This document shows, one piece after another, positions 57,515 through 64,000 of a DNA stretch of 64,000 nt. The stretch covers positions 496,001 to 560,000 of the forward strand of contig NZ_CP061739.1 in NCBI RefSeq assembly GCF_014770435.1. The letters run 5' to 3'. Under the pieces are notes generated by a model, which did no database searches, was not told the origin of the DNA, and worked only from the letters and a program-made list of their open reading frames with translations. Source of the DNA: Psychrobacter sp. 28M-43. GTDB lineage: Bacteria > Pseudomonadota > Gammaproteobacteria > Pseudomonadales > Moraxellaceae. Position 1 is the stretch's first letter, and each line of letters opens with the position of its first letter. The translations under genes were made by a program, and so were the position numbers.

Positions 57515-59008
57515 ATGTTTAAAGAATATACTCAGTATGATGGGCTCGGCTTAGCAGCATTAGTCAATTCAGGTGAGGTCAGCGCAAAGGAATTACTAGA
57601 CGCTGCTGTCCATCAAGCCAATCAAATCAACCCTAAGCTAAATGCCATTGTACATCGATTTGATGAGCGTGCTTACAATGCTGCGCAGGCAGGTTTACCT
57701 TCAGGTGTATTTACTGGCGTGCCGTATCTGCTAAAAGATTTATCATTTAGCTTCGCCGACGAACCCATTACGATGGGCAGTCGCAGCGTCAATATCATTT
57801 CGGAAAAAGACAGCGAAATCGTCAAACGGATGAAAGCGACAGGCGTTAATACCTTCGGCAAGACTAATACGCCTGAGTTTGGTCTGATTATCACCACTGA
57901 GCCAAAAGCGCATGGTGCTACTCACAATCCTTTTAAAAAAGGCTACAGTTCTGGCGGCTCGTCAGGTGGTAGTGCAGCAGCAGTTGCGAGCGGTATTGTA
58001 CCGATGGCAGGCGGCGGTGATGGTGGCGGCTCGATACGTTTTCCATCTGCTTGGTGCGGTACGTTTGGGTTAAAGCCAAGCCGTGGACGTAATCCAATGG
58101 GCCCTAATCTTGGTGAAGGCTGGGAGGGCGCAGTCGCTGACCATGTGATTACGCGTTCAGTACGCGATAGTGCAGCGATGCTAGATGCTATTAGTGGAGC
58201 AGAGATTGGAGCGCCTTATGTTATAGCTCCACCAGACGGTACTTTTTTGCAAGCGGCAATGCGTGCACCGCGAAAGCTAAAAATCGCTTTGCATCAGCAG
58301 CCTTTGATAGCCAATACGACAGTGGACAAAGAAGTGCTGGCGGTACTTGAGCAAACAGCTAAGCAATTAGAGTCTATGGGTCATGAAGTAGTACTAGCCG
58401 AGCCAAAAATCAATATCGAGCAGTTTTGGCATGACTTTATCGTTGTAGTCTGCGCGCATACAGCATTTACGATTGATAATATCGAGCGTGAGTTTGGTGC
58501 TGATCACGTCAAAAACTTAGAACCGCAAACTTATAATATGGCACTGCTTGGGCGCTCATTGTCAGCGGTTGATTTAGCACACGCCAAACATGGCTGGCAT
58601 CATAGCCAGTATCAGACGGGTCTATTGCTAGAAGACTACGATATGATTTTGTGCCCGACTGTACCTACGCCTGCGGTAAAGCATGGTGTACTACCGCCCA
58701 GTCGTATGGATGAGATGATGATGCGTAGCACCGAGGTGCTTAACAAGGGCTTTAATATGGGTAGATATGCCTTTAGCTCAGGCATGATAGAAAAGCTCAG
58801 CGCACCTGTATTAGGTAAGATGGGTTTTACGTTATTGGGTAATGTTACGGGGTTACCCGCGATGTCAGTACCCGTTGGTATGAGCAAAAAGGGTCTGCCA
58901 ATTGGTATGCAGTTAATCGGGCGTATGAATGATGAAGCGACATTATTCAGTGTGGCGGGCGAGATGGAGCGTGCAGGTTTATTTACCAAACACGCTTTTG
59001 AGAAGTAG
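57515..59008 (+). CDS. Amidase-signature family hydrolase
   Basis: 497 residues. The Ser-cisSer-Lys triad is visible: Lys74 (YLLKDLS), Ser149 (GYSSGGSSGGS) and nucleophile Ser173 (GGGDGGGSIRFPS). The family hydrolyses amides and includes GatA, nylon-oligomer hydrolases and indoleacetamide hydrolases. gatB/gatC are absent nearby and the C-terminal part differs from GatA, so an independent amidase is more likely; the substrate is unknown. AAGGAAGG six bases before the ATG at 57515 fixes the start, although the frame is open from 57470. Confidence 0.88.
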   Translation: MFKEYTQYDGLGLAALVNSGEVSAKELLDAAVHQANQINPKLNAIVHRFDERAYNAAQAGLPSGVFTGVPYLLKDLSFSFADEPITMGSRSVNIISEKDSEIVKRMKATGVNTFGKTNTPEFGLIITTEPKAHGATHNPFKKGYSSGGSSGGSAAAVASGIVPMAGGGDGGGSIRFPSAWCGTFGLKPSRGRNPMGPNLGEGWEGAVADHVITRSVRDSAAMLDAISGAEIGAPYVIAPPDGTFLQAAMRAPRKLKIALHQQPLIANTTVDKEVLAVLEQTAKQLESMGHEVVLAEPKINIEQFWHDFIVVVCAHTAFTIDNIEREFGADHVKNLEPQTYNMALLGRSLSAVDLAHAKHGWHHSQYQTGLLLEDYDMILCPTVPTPAVKHGVLPPSRMDEMMMRSTEVLNKGFNMGRYAFSSGMIEKLSAPVLGKMGFTLLGNVTGLPAMSVPVGMSKKGLPIGMQLIGRMNDEATLFSVAGEMERAGLFTKHAFEK

Positions 59009-59037
59009 GGTTAAGCTATAGTTTGGATTAATAACAC

Positions 59038-59928
59038 TCAATCAAAGCGATAAATATCCATACCCAAACTATGATGAGCCATACTTTGATGAACGACAGA
59101 GATGCGTTGACCAGTACCTAATGCAAAAAACAGCGGTAGCAAGTGCTCATCACTTGGATGAATGTCCTTATAATTTGGGTACTGCTGCCAGTCGAGCGCC
59201 GTGGGGATATCTATTTTGAGTTGCTGCAACAACCATTGTTTAAACGCTTTGGCTGCTTGATCGATGCTGTCGGCTTCCCAGCGCAATGCTTGCAAATTAT
59301 GCGTAATGTTACCTGAGCCAATGACGAGAATTTGCTCATCACGTAGATGTGCTAACTGTGCCCCTAACTGATAGCAGGCAATACTGTCATAATGCTGTGG
59401 TAGTGATATCTGTATGATAGGCACATCGGCTTCTGGATACAGATGTCTAAGCGGCGCCCACACACCATGATCACAGGCACGTACTGGGTTGACACTACAA
59501 GTAATGCCACGTGCGGTCAGCTGCTGAGCAAGTGTCTCAGCCAGTGCAGGCTGGCCTGTAGCAGGATACTGAATGTCATAAAGTTCAGGCGAAAATCCTG
59601 AAAAGTCATGCCACGTCTTTGGCTGTGGATTGCTGCTAATCTCTAGCTTTGCTGACTGCCAATGCGCTGACATAATGACAATGGCACGTGGCTTAGGTAA
59701 GTTTTGACCGATACGTGCCAGTGCACTGGTCGTCGCAGACTGCTCAATTGCAAGCGTAGGTGCGCCATGCGAGATAAAGAGCGCTGGTAGCTTAGATGTA
59801 TTCGTCGCTACATCAGATGTATTTCCCCATGCGGCAGCCGCTGTGATAGGCGTCTGCACACTATGATGGTCATCACGTTGATGAGAGGGCTTAGAGGCGT
59901 TGGGTGTCGCACGTTTTGGATATTTCAT
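59038..59928 (-). CDS. YgiD-like 4,5-DOPA extradiol dioxygenase family (LigB-type)
   Basis: 296 residues. Metal-binding segments of the LigB superfamily are present: FISHGAPT, SAHWQS, ACDHGVWAPLRHLYP and GSGNITHNL. E. coli YgiD is a zinc protein that opens L-DOPA in vitro; the natural substrate is unknown. The first ~45 residues are a polar extension not needed by the family, so an internal start cannot be excluded. It is convergent with the amidase gene, with only 29 bp between stops. Confidence 0.88.
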   Translation of the reverse strand: MKYPKRATPNASKPSHQRDDHHSVQTPITAAAAWGNTSDVATNTSKLPALFISHGAPTLAIEQSATTSALARIGQNLPKPRAIVIMSAHWQSAKLEISSNPQPKTWHDFSGFSPELYDIQYPATGQPALAETLAQQLTARGITCSVNPVRACDHGVWAPLRHLYPEADVPIIQISLPQHYDSIACYQLGAQLAHLRDEQILVIGSGNITHNLQALRWEADSIDQAAKAFKQWLLQQLKIDIPTALDWQQYPNYKDIHPSDEHLLPLFFALGTGQRISVVHQSMAHHSLGMDIYRFD

Positions 59929-60012
59929 GTTGCATTTATTAGGGCGTGCGCCAGTTTTTCAATCTACTTTAGGGTCAATGTTTTAAATCGAAAAAATAGC
60001 TCAGTATTTTAT

Positions 60013-60501
60013 TTAATTACCACGGTGATAAGGGTGGTTGTTGTTGATACTCATCGCGCGATACAATTGTTCCATAAGTACGACGCGCACTAGCGGATGC
60101 GGCAATGTCAGTGCTGATAGTGATAATTTTGCATCGGCCTTTGCCAATACTTCTGGCGAGACACCATCTGCACCGCCAATGACCAAGGCAATATCATCGC
60201 CTTGCAGCATGCCATCAGCGAGCTTATCAGCCAATCCTTCTGTCGAAATCATCTTGCCTTTGACATCTAATACCCATAATTGCTCGCGGCTCGATGCATT
60301 ATGAGCAGCTAATATAGCCTGACCTTCCTGCTCACGGTACTGCGCCAAATTGGCATCTGAAGGGTTTTTCGCCCGCTTGGCTGCCGCAATTTCGACAATT
60401 TCTGTGCTTAGCATTGGTTGAATGCGTTTGTAATATTCGTCAAAACCCGTCTGTACCCAGCTAGGCATTTTATTGCCAACGGTCAAAATCCTTACTTTCA
60501 T
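60013..60501 (-). CDS. rlmH: 23S rRNA (pseudouridine1915-N3)-methyltransferase
   Basis: A 162-residue SPOUT methyltransferase that modifies pseudouridine 1915 of 23S rRNA on whole 70S ribosomes. The trefoil-knot motifs are LWVLDVKGKMISTEGLA, ALVIGGADGVSPEV and LSLSALTLPHPLVRVVLMEQLYRA. The ATG at 60501 gives the family N-terminus (MKVRILTVGNKMP); a longer frame starts at 60531. The usual partner rsfS is not adjacent. Confidence 0.96.
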   Translation of the reverse strand: MKVRILTVGNKMPSWVQTGFDEYYKRIQPMLSTEIVEIAAAKRAKNPSDANLAQYREQEGQAILAAHNASSREQLWVLDVKGKMISTEGLADKLADGMLQGDDIALVIGGADGVSPEVLAKADAKLSLSALTLPHPLVRVVLMEQLYRAMSINNNHPYHRGN

Positions 60502-60586
60502 AATGCTTACCATCTCGATAATTGAATTCAAGCTTACTAGAGCGTGTTCTTAATAGTTGTATCGTTCGTTCTTTATTGTCTGCAAT

Positions 60587-61123
60587 TTACATCAGAGGGT
60601 TAATCGTCTCTGATACGTTGCTACTTGCGCTTTGATCGTCCGCTTGGCTTGGCTTTGGAATAACAGTCAATTTTGCATCAGACTCAAAAACAATAGCTTC
60701 GACATCATCAAAACTATTAATCCCTTCAGAACGCATGGCACATTCGATTTCTTGACGCGTCAAGCGCTCATCACGCATGGCATCTGGCAAAAACTGCCCT
60801 TGATAAAAAACGATACGCGGCTCTGATAAAATAAAGTTACTAAATTGCGGTGAAACAGACGCATATTTGGTCACCACAAATTGCAATAGGTACAGCACTA
60901 AAATCGACGACACCCCTTCAACAAAGGGAATGTCTTTGAGCAAAATTGTACTGGCACCCAACGAGCCGATCATGACCGTCACGATCCAATCGAAGTTGTT
61001 GAGCTGCGATGTTGAGCGTTTGCCAGAGACTTTGGTAACTGTCACGATCAACACGTAAACCATAACAGTCGTCAAAACAATACGACCAAGCTTGTCTATG
61101 TTGTCAAAAAAGATCATGTCCAT
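60587..61123 (-). CDS. DUF421 family membrane protein (YetF-like)
   Basis: 178 residues. Three membrane segments (about 14-32, 45-60 and 65-85) precede a cytoplasmic domain with the DUF421 pattern SEPRIVFYQGQFLPDAMRDERLTRQEIECAMRSEGI and DDVEAIVFESDAKLTVIP. The family is widespread, linked to membrane or spore-germination traits in Bacillus, and has no known activity. AGGAGC precedes the ATG at 61123. Confidence 0.85.
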   Translation of the reverse strand: MDMIFFDNIDKLGRIVLTTVMVYVLIVTVTKVSGKRSTSQLNNFDWIVTVMIGSLGASTILLKDIPFVEGVSSILVLYLLQFVVTKYASVSPQFSNFILSEPRIVFYQGQFLPDAMRDERLTRQEIECAMRSEGINSFDDVEAIVFESDAKLTVIPKPSQADDQSASSNVSETINPLM

Positions 61124-61308
61124 AATGTTCGCTCCTATTATAAAGGTAAAACAAGTCATCGCTAAAATACTACTTACTAGGGCGCGCCTTACTTTGTCTC
61201 ATTTTTAGTACTATTCTTAAAATAATGACACACCCTAAACTTAGCCTAACGGATTTTACGCATTAGCAGGGGAAAACTTTGTAGCACCTTGTAGATGATG
61301 GTTTGTAC

Positions 61309-61794
61309 TTACGTTGATTTGCGTATAGGGTCTAATAATCGATTGATAGACCATAGACTGATTCGCGCACTGACTAGAGTGAGAACCAGCATTAGCATTA
61401 GTGATGAAAGCAGGGGCAGTGGACGCTGCATTGCCATCTCAAACAATACCTCACGGCTTATCGTATCAAACAGCCAAAACCAGATGGCTGAAAAATAAAT
61501 GACCGTCAGCATCCAGACAATCACAACCCCACCAAACATCAACTTATTAATCTCATCTCGCGCTAATGCTCGCTTCTGATGTTTGATAAATTTACTGACA
61601 GCGATATAAGCACCCACGATAATAGAAACCACCATGACCAATTGTGGATTGAGCGCAAGTTTGGTCTGTATCATCATAAATATGGTACTGGCGAGCGTGT
61701 ATCCAATCGCAAAAAAACCGACATATCGTGCCAGTTTGGGCTGCACTTGTATAAGCGTCTGAGGTTTGTTGAGACTGGTTGTCTGGCGTGACAT
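61309..61794 (-). CDS. ABZJ_00895-like four-helix membrane protein
   Basis: 161 residues with four hydrophobic segments (about 25-45, 52-68, 88-108 and 132-150) and a polar loop KFIKHQKRALARDEINKLM. It resembles the ABZJ_00895 family named from Acinetobacter; no function is known. It follows the PBP4-like gene on the same strand with a gap of 69 bp. Confidence 0.75.
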   Translation of the reverse strand: MSRQTTSLNKPQTLIQVQPKLARYVGFFAIGYTLASTIFMMIQTKLALNPQLVMVVSIIVGAYIAVSKFIKHQKRALARDEINKLMFGGVVIVWMLTVIYFSAIWFWLFDTISREVLFEMAMQRPLPLLSSLMLMLVLTLVSARISLWSINRLLDPIRKST

Positions 61795-61863
61795 AAGCTA
61801 ACCTTTATAAAGGTAAAAAATAGATTATTGATAATAAGTCGACTTAAAGCGTTAATTAAAATA

Positions 61864-63912
61864 TCAACGCTGCGCTGTCCAGTCGAGCATGGCATCTAAC
61901 ACAGGTCGCGCGGCATAAGGATTTAATGCTTGATCGGTATTGATTATACCGACGACAACATAATCTTGTCCTGACAGCCCTTTGACGTAACCTGCCATTG
62001 AGGTGACGTTATTTAACGTGCCAGTCTTTATCCATGCGCGACCAGTTGCTGCTGATTCAGGCAAGCGATCGCTGTGGGCGGCAATAGTGCCACTAACCCC
62101 AGCGACCCCTAACGAGTCGACATAGGCTTCAAAATTTGGTCGACTATAAGCATAAGTCAGTAGCTCGCTTAGGTTGGCGGCGGTGATAGTACACTCACGG
62201 CAAAGTCCTGAGCCATTGGTCAAATGGGGCGGCGGCGTACTGAGATTGGTTTGCCACCATTGATTGATGGTTTGTAAGGCTGCAGGGTAATCTGTTGTAG
62301 CAGGTTTGCCAAACTGATATAAGCTATCAGCCTTTTTGCCACTAGATTTAACAGCCGCTACTTTATTATCCATCTCGTTACTAGCACTGGCTTCATGACT
62401 GCTTGGACTAGTCGCAGTTGTGCTAGCAGGTACTGCTTGAGTCAGCCTTTCTTTATCATAAGCGCCTATAGATAGCGCCACTTGCTCAGCCATGACATTG
62501 TTCGAAAAGTGATTAATGTCATGGATCTGCTCCGTTAAATTCAATGACGGATAGCTGACCATAGGTAGAGGCGACATCGCGATAGCCGTAAGTCCGTGCG
62601 CTCGTTTTATTGTCTTGATCATATCGTAAGGGGTTTCTTGCGAAATTACCTGCCCACTCAAAGTATTCCCCAGCGCTTGCCATTTGGCAGCGATAACGTG
62701 TGCGGCAAACTCTTTGGCATTGGGATATGCCACGTAAAAGACATGCTCACCGCAGCTCTCTGGCAGACTGGCATTTAACACAAGCTGCGTGTTTTGCCAC
62801 TGCGGCGCTAGGCTATAGCTTGCTTGCCCACAACTGGCTGCACGGGTATTGATTGTAGCAGGCAGCTGATAGTTGGCTAACCGCGGCTTATAGGTCACGC
62901 TTGCTTGACCATTATCTTGAGGGTGAGTTTTGATACCAATGGTGCTAAAGTTGACCAAAAACCCATCTGGGCTAGCGTTATAGGGACGTAGCGGTGAGTT
63001 ATCAAAGGCGGCAGGATCTTTACTAACATTGTTAAAAACTGCGCTGTCGATGATGATGTCACCATCGATATGACGAATACCTGATGCTTGCACTTTATAC
63101 AGTAACTGCTGTAAGCGCTCGTGGGTCATTTTCGGGTCGCCACTTCCTTGAATAATCAAGTCACCATGTAGACGGTTGCCGATGACAATACCTGTGTGAT
63201 AAACCCGTGTATGCCACACAAAATCTGCCCCTAAAGTGTCCAAAGCGATAAAGCTAGGCACGAGTTTCATGGTGCTGGCAGGCGTACGAGGGATGTCAGA
63301 CTGGTGATCTAGCAAAGGCGAAAATGAAATCTTTATAGAGGTTTTATTATTGCTTGCCGTATCTTGGGCTTTGGCATTCTGATCAAGTGTATGCTGAGGT
63401 TCGTCAGGGATAACCGTTGGAATGCTCTCTACGCTCTGATAAGTATAAGGGTCATCGGTATAAGCATGTATTTTTTGCTCGTGCTTCTCAATGGTGCGCT
63501 GCTCTATGGTAACTAAGGCGCTCTGATGGCTCGGATCGCTGGTACTTGTATCCGTAGAGGCGTTAGTAACTGGGTGTTCAGATACTATAGTAGATGCAGA
63601 TTGGCTGTCAGGTTCATCACTATCAATGACTTGAATAGGAGTAGGCAGACGGCTGGCAGTCTTGTTACCTACAGGTGTAATCACGATGCTGATATCCGCT
63701 TCTGTTAGGTCGGCACGTGCCAAGGCTTTTTGAATGGCTGCTGGCAACACGGCTTGTGCATGTATCGGTGCGACTATAACCGCTGCCAATAACGCTAACC
63801 TAGATAGACGTTTATTAGGTTGGTTTAGCGGTCGCAAATGACGACAAAGCGTGGTGATTTTGGTTGCAGCAGTAGAGTAATGACGGCGTTTAGAAGGGTA
63901 TCGCATGAGCAT
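61864..63912 (-). CDS. dacB: D-Ala-D-Ala carboxypeptidase/endopeptidase (PBP4, S13 family)
   Basis: 682 residues. After a basic N-terminus, a hydrophobic segment ending in HAQA (about 36-54) acts as signal. Active-site motifs are SxxK at Ser213-Lys216 (PASTMK), SxN in FSNNVMAEQ, and KTG in WIKTGTLNN. PBP4 cleaves cross-links and trims stem peptides. E. coli PBP4 is 477 residues; here about 120 extra polar residues precede SxxK and another ~50 (Ser/Ala/Lys-rich) follow SxN. ATGs at 63912 and 63906 are both possible. Confidence 0.9.
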   Translation of the reverse strand: MLMRYPSKRRHYSTAATKITTLCRHLRPLNQPNKRLSRLALLAAVIVAPIHAQAVLPAAIQKALARADLTEADISIVITPVGNKTASRLPTPIQVIDSDEPDSQSASTIVSEHPVTNASTDTSTSDPSHQSALVTIEQRTIEKHEQKIHAYTDDPYTYQSVESIPTVIPDEPQHTLDQNAKAQDTASNNKTSIKISFSPLLDHQSDIPRTPASTMKLVPSFIALDTLGADFVWHTRVYHTGIVIGNRLHGDLIIQGSGDPKMTHERLQQLLYKVQASGIRHIDGDIIIDSAVFNNVSKDPAAFDNSPLRPYNASPDGFLVNFSTIGIKTHPQDNGQASVTYKPRLANYQLPATINTRAASCGQASYSLAPQWQNTQLVLNASLPESCGEHVFYVAYPNAKEFAAHVIAAKWQALGNTLSGQVISQETPYDMIKTIKRAHGLTAIAMSPLPMVSYPSLNLTEQIHDINHFSNNVMAEQVALSIGAYDKERLTQAVPASTTATSPSSHEASASNEMDNKVAAVKSSGKKADSLYQFGKPATTDYPAALQTINQWWQTNLSTPPPHLTNGSGLCRECTITAANLSELLTYAYSRPNFEAYVDSLGVAGVSGTIAAHSDRLPESAATGRAWIKTGTLNNVTSMAGYVKGLSGQDYVVVGIINTDQALNPYAARPVLDAMLDWTAQR

Positions 63913-64000
63913 CTTTCATCAGGTGGCAAAAACAGCCTATGGTAACATGAGTTGCTGTTTTCGCACACGATGTCAGCAGTACAATTTTAGGGCATGTCAT

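Overview
The window reads as chromosomal DNA of a Psychrobacter-like member of the Moraxellaceae (Gammaproteobacteria). The grounds are moderate GC with AT-rich intergenic spacers, Acinetobacter/Psychrobacter-type proteins (an ABZJ_00895-like membrane protein, a DUF6122-like protein, a TTG-started HflX) and gene pairs typical of gammaproteobacteria (rpsB-tsf, ileS-lspA, metX-metW, lrgA-lrgB, tRNA cluster-tuf). The species assignment is inference. I found no insertion sequence, intact prophage, CRISPR array or rRNA.

Layout. 1-2150: the 3' part of a crotonase-family gene and a Bcr/CflA drug exporter. 2507-7147: a five-gene unit ending in a terminator, encoding a solute-binding lipoprotein, a membrane-bound CheA-like kinase without a CheW domain, a lone CheY-like receiver and two tandem CheX-like phosphatases. 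This is the most unusual part of the window. 7488-9535: rpsB and tsf with hairpins between them. 9692-16865: lytic transglycosylase, LrgA/LrgB, HflX, a PlsC-type acyltransferase, a Tas-like aldo-keto reductase and an FKBP isomerase. 17049-18433: two plus-strand genes (cold-shock/DUF1294 protein; orphan S24 repressor) lie between fkpB and the overlapping lspA-ileS pair, genes that adjoin in E. coli. 22511-26050: ScsD/TlpA-like thioredoxin, GNAT-nitrilase fusion and a BLUF photoreceptor with a C-terminal membrane anchor. 26143-29142: a D-2-hydroxyacid (probably D-2-hydroxyglutarate) dehydrogenase divergent from serA. 29292-39625: trhO, a Sel1-repeat protein, metX-metW, hemH, an extremely acidic small protein, an unknown membrane protein and polA. 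39891-47428: ohr, an unknown lipoprotein, prfC, a DUF3298 protein, a membrane-anchored FHA protein and trpE. 47571-50251: four tRNAs (Thr-Tyr-Gly-Thr) and tuf, the E. coli thrU-tyrU-glyT-thrT-tufB order with one extra membrane-protein gene inserted. 50376-63912: rimI, trxB-aat-merR, ftsK, an amidase, a YgiD-like dioxygenase, rlmH, a DUF421 protein, an ABZJ_00895-like protein and a PBP4-type carboxypeptidase.

How the genes work together. Translation dominates (rpsB, tsf, tuf, tRNAs, ileS, prfC, trhO, rlmH, rimI, aat, hflX), followed by envelope work (lspA, dacB-like gene, transglycosylase, lrgAB, acyltransferase) and amino-acid synthesis (serA, metXW, trpE). The signalling unit at 2507-7147 is compact enough to be one circuit: a periplasmic binding protein senses a ligand, the kinase phosphorylates the receiver, and CheX-type phosphatases reset it. 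No output domain, flagellar gene or chemoreceptor lies nearby, so its target is unknown.

A theme that crosses the whole window is that several housekeeping proteins (MetX, PolA, LspA, FtsK, IleS, the PBP4-like enzyme, the YgiD-like enzyme, HflX) carry long polar, often acidic, apparently disordered tails or insertions. Some of these are visibly built from 9-, 15- or 18-bp tandem DNA repeats.
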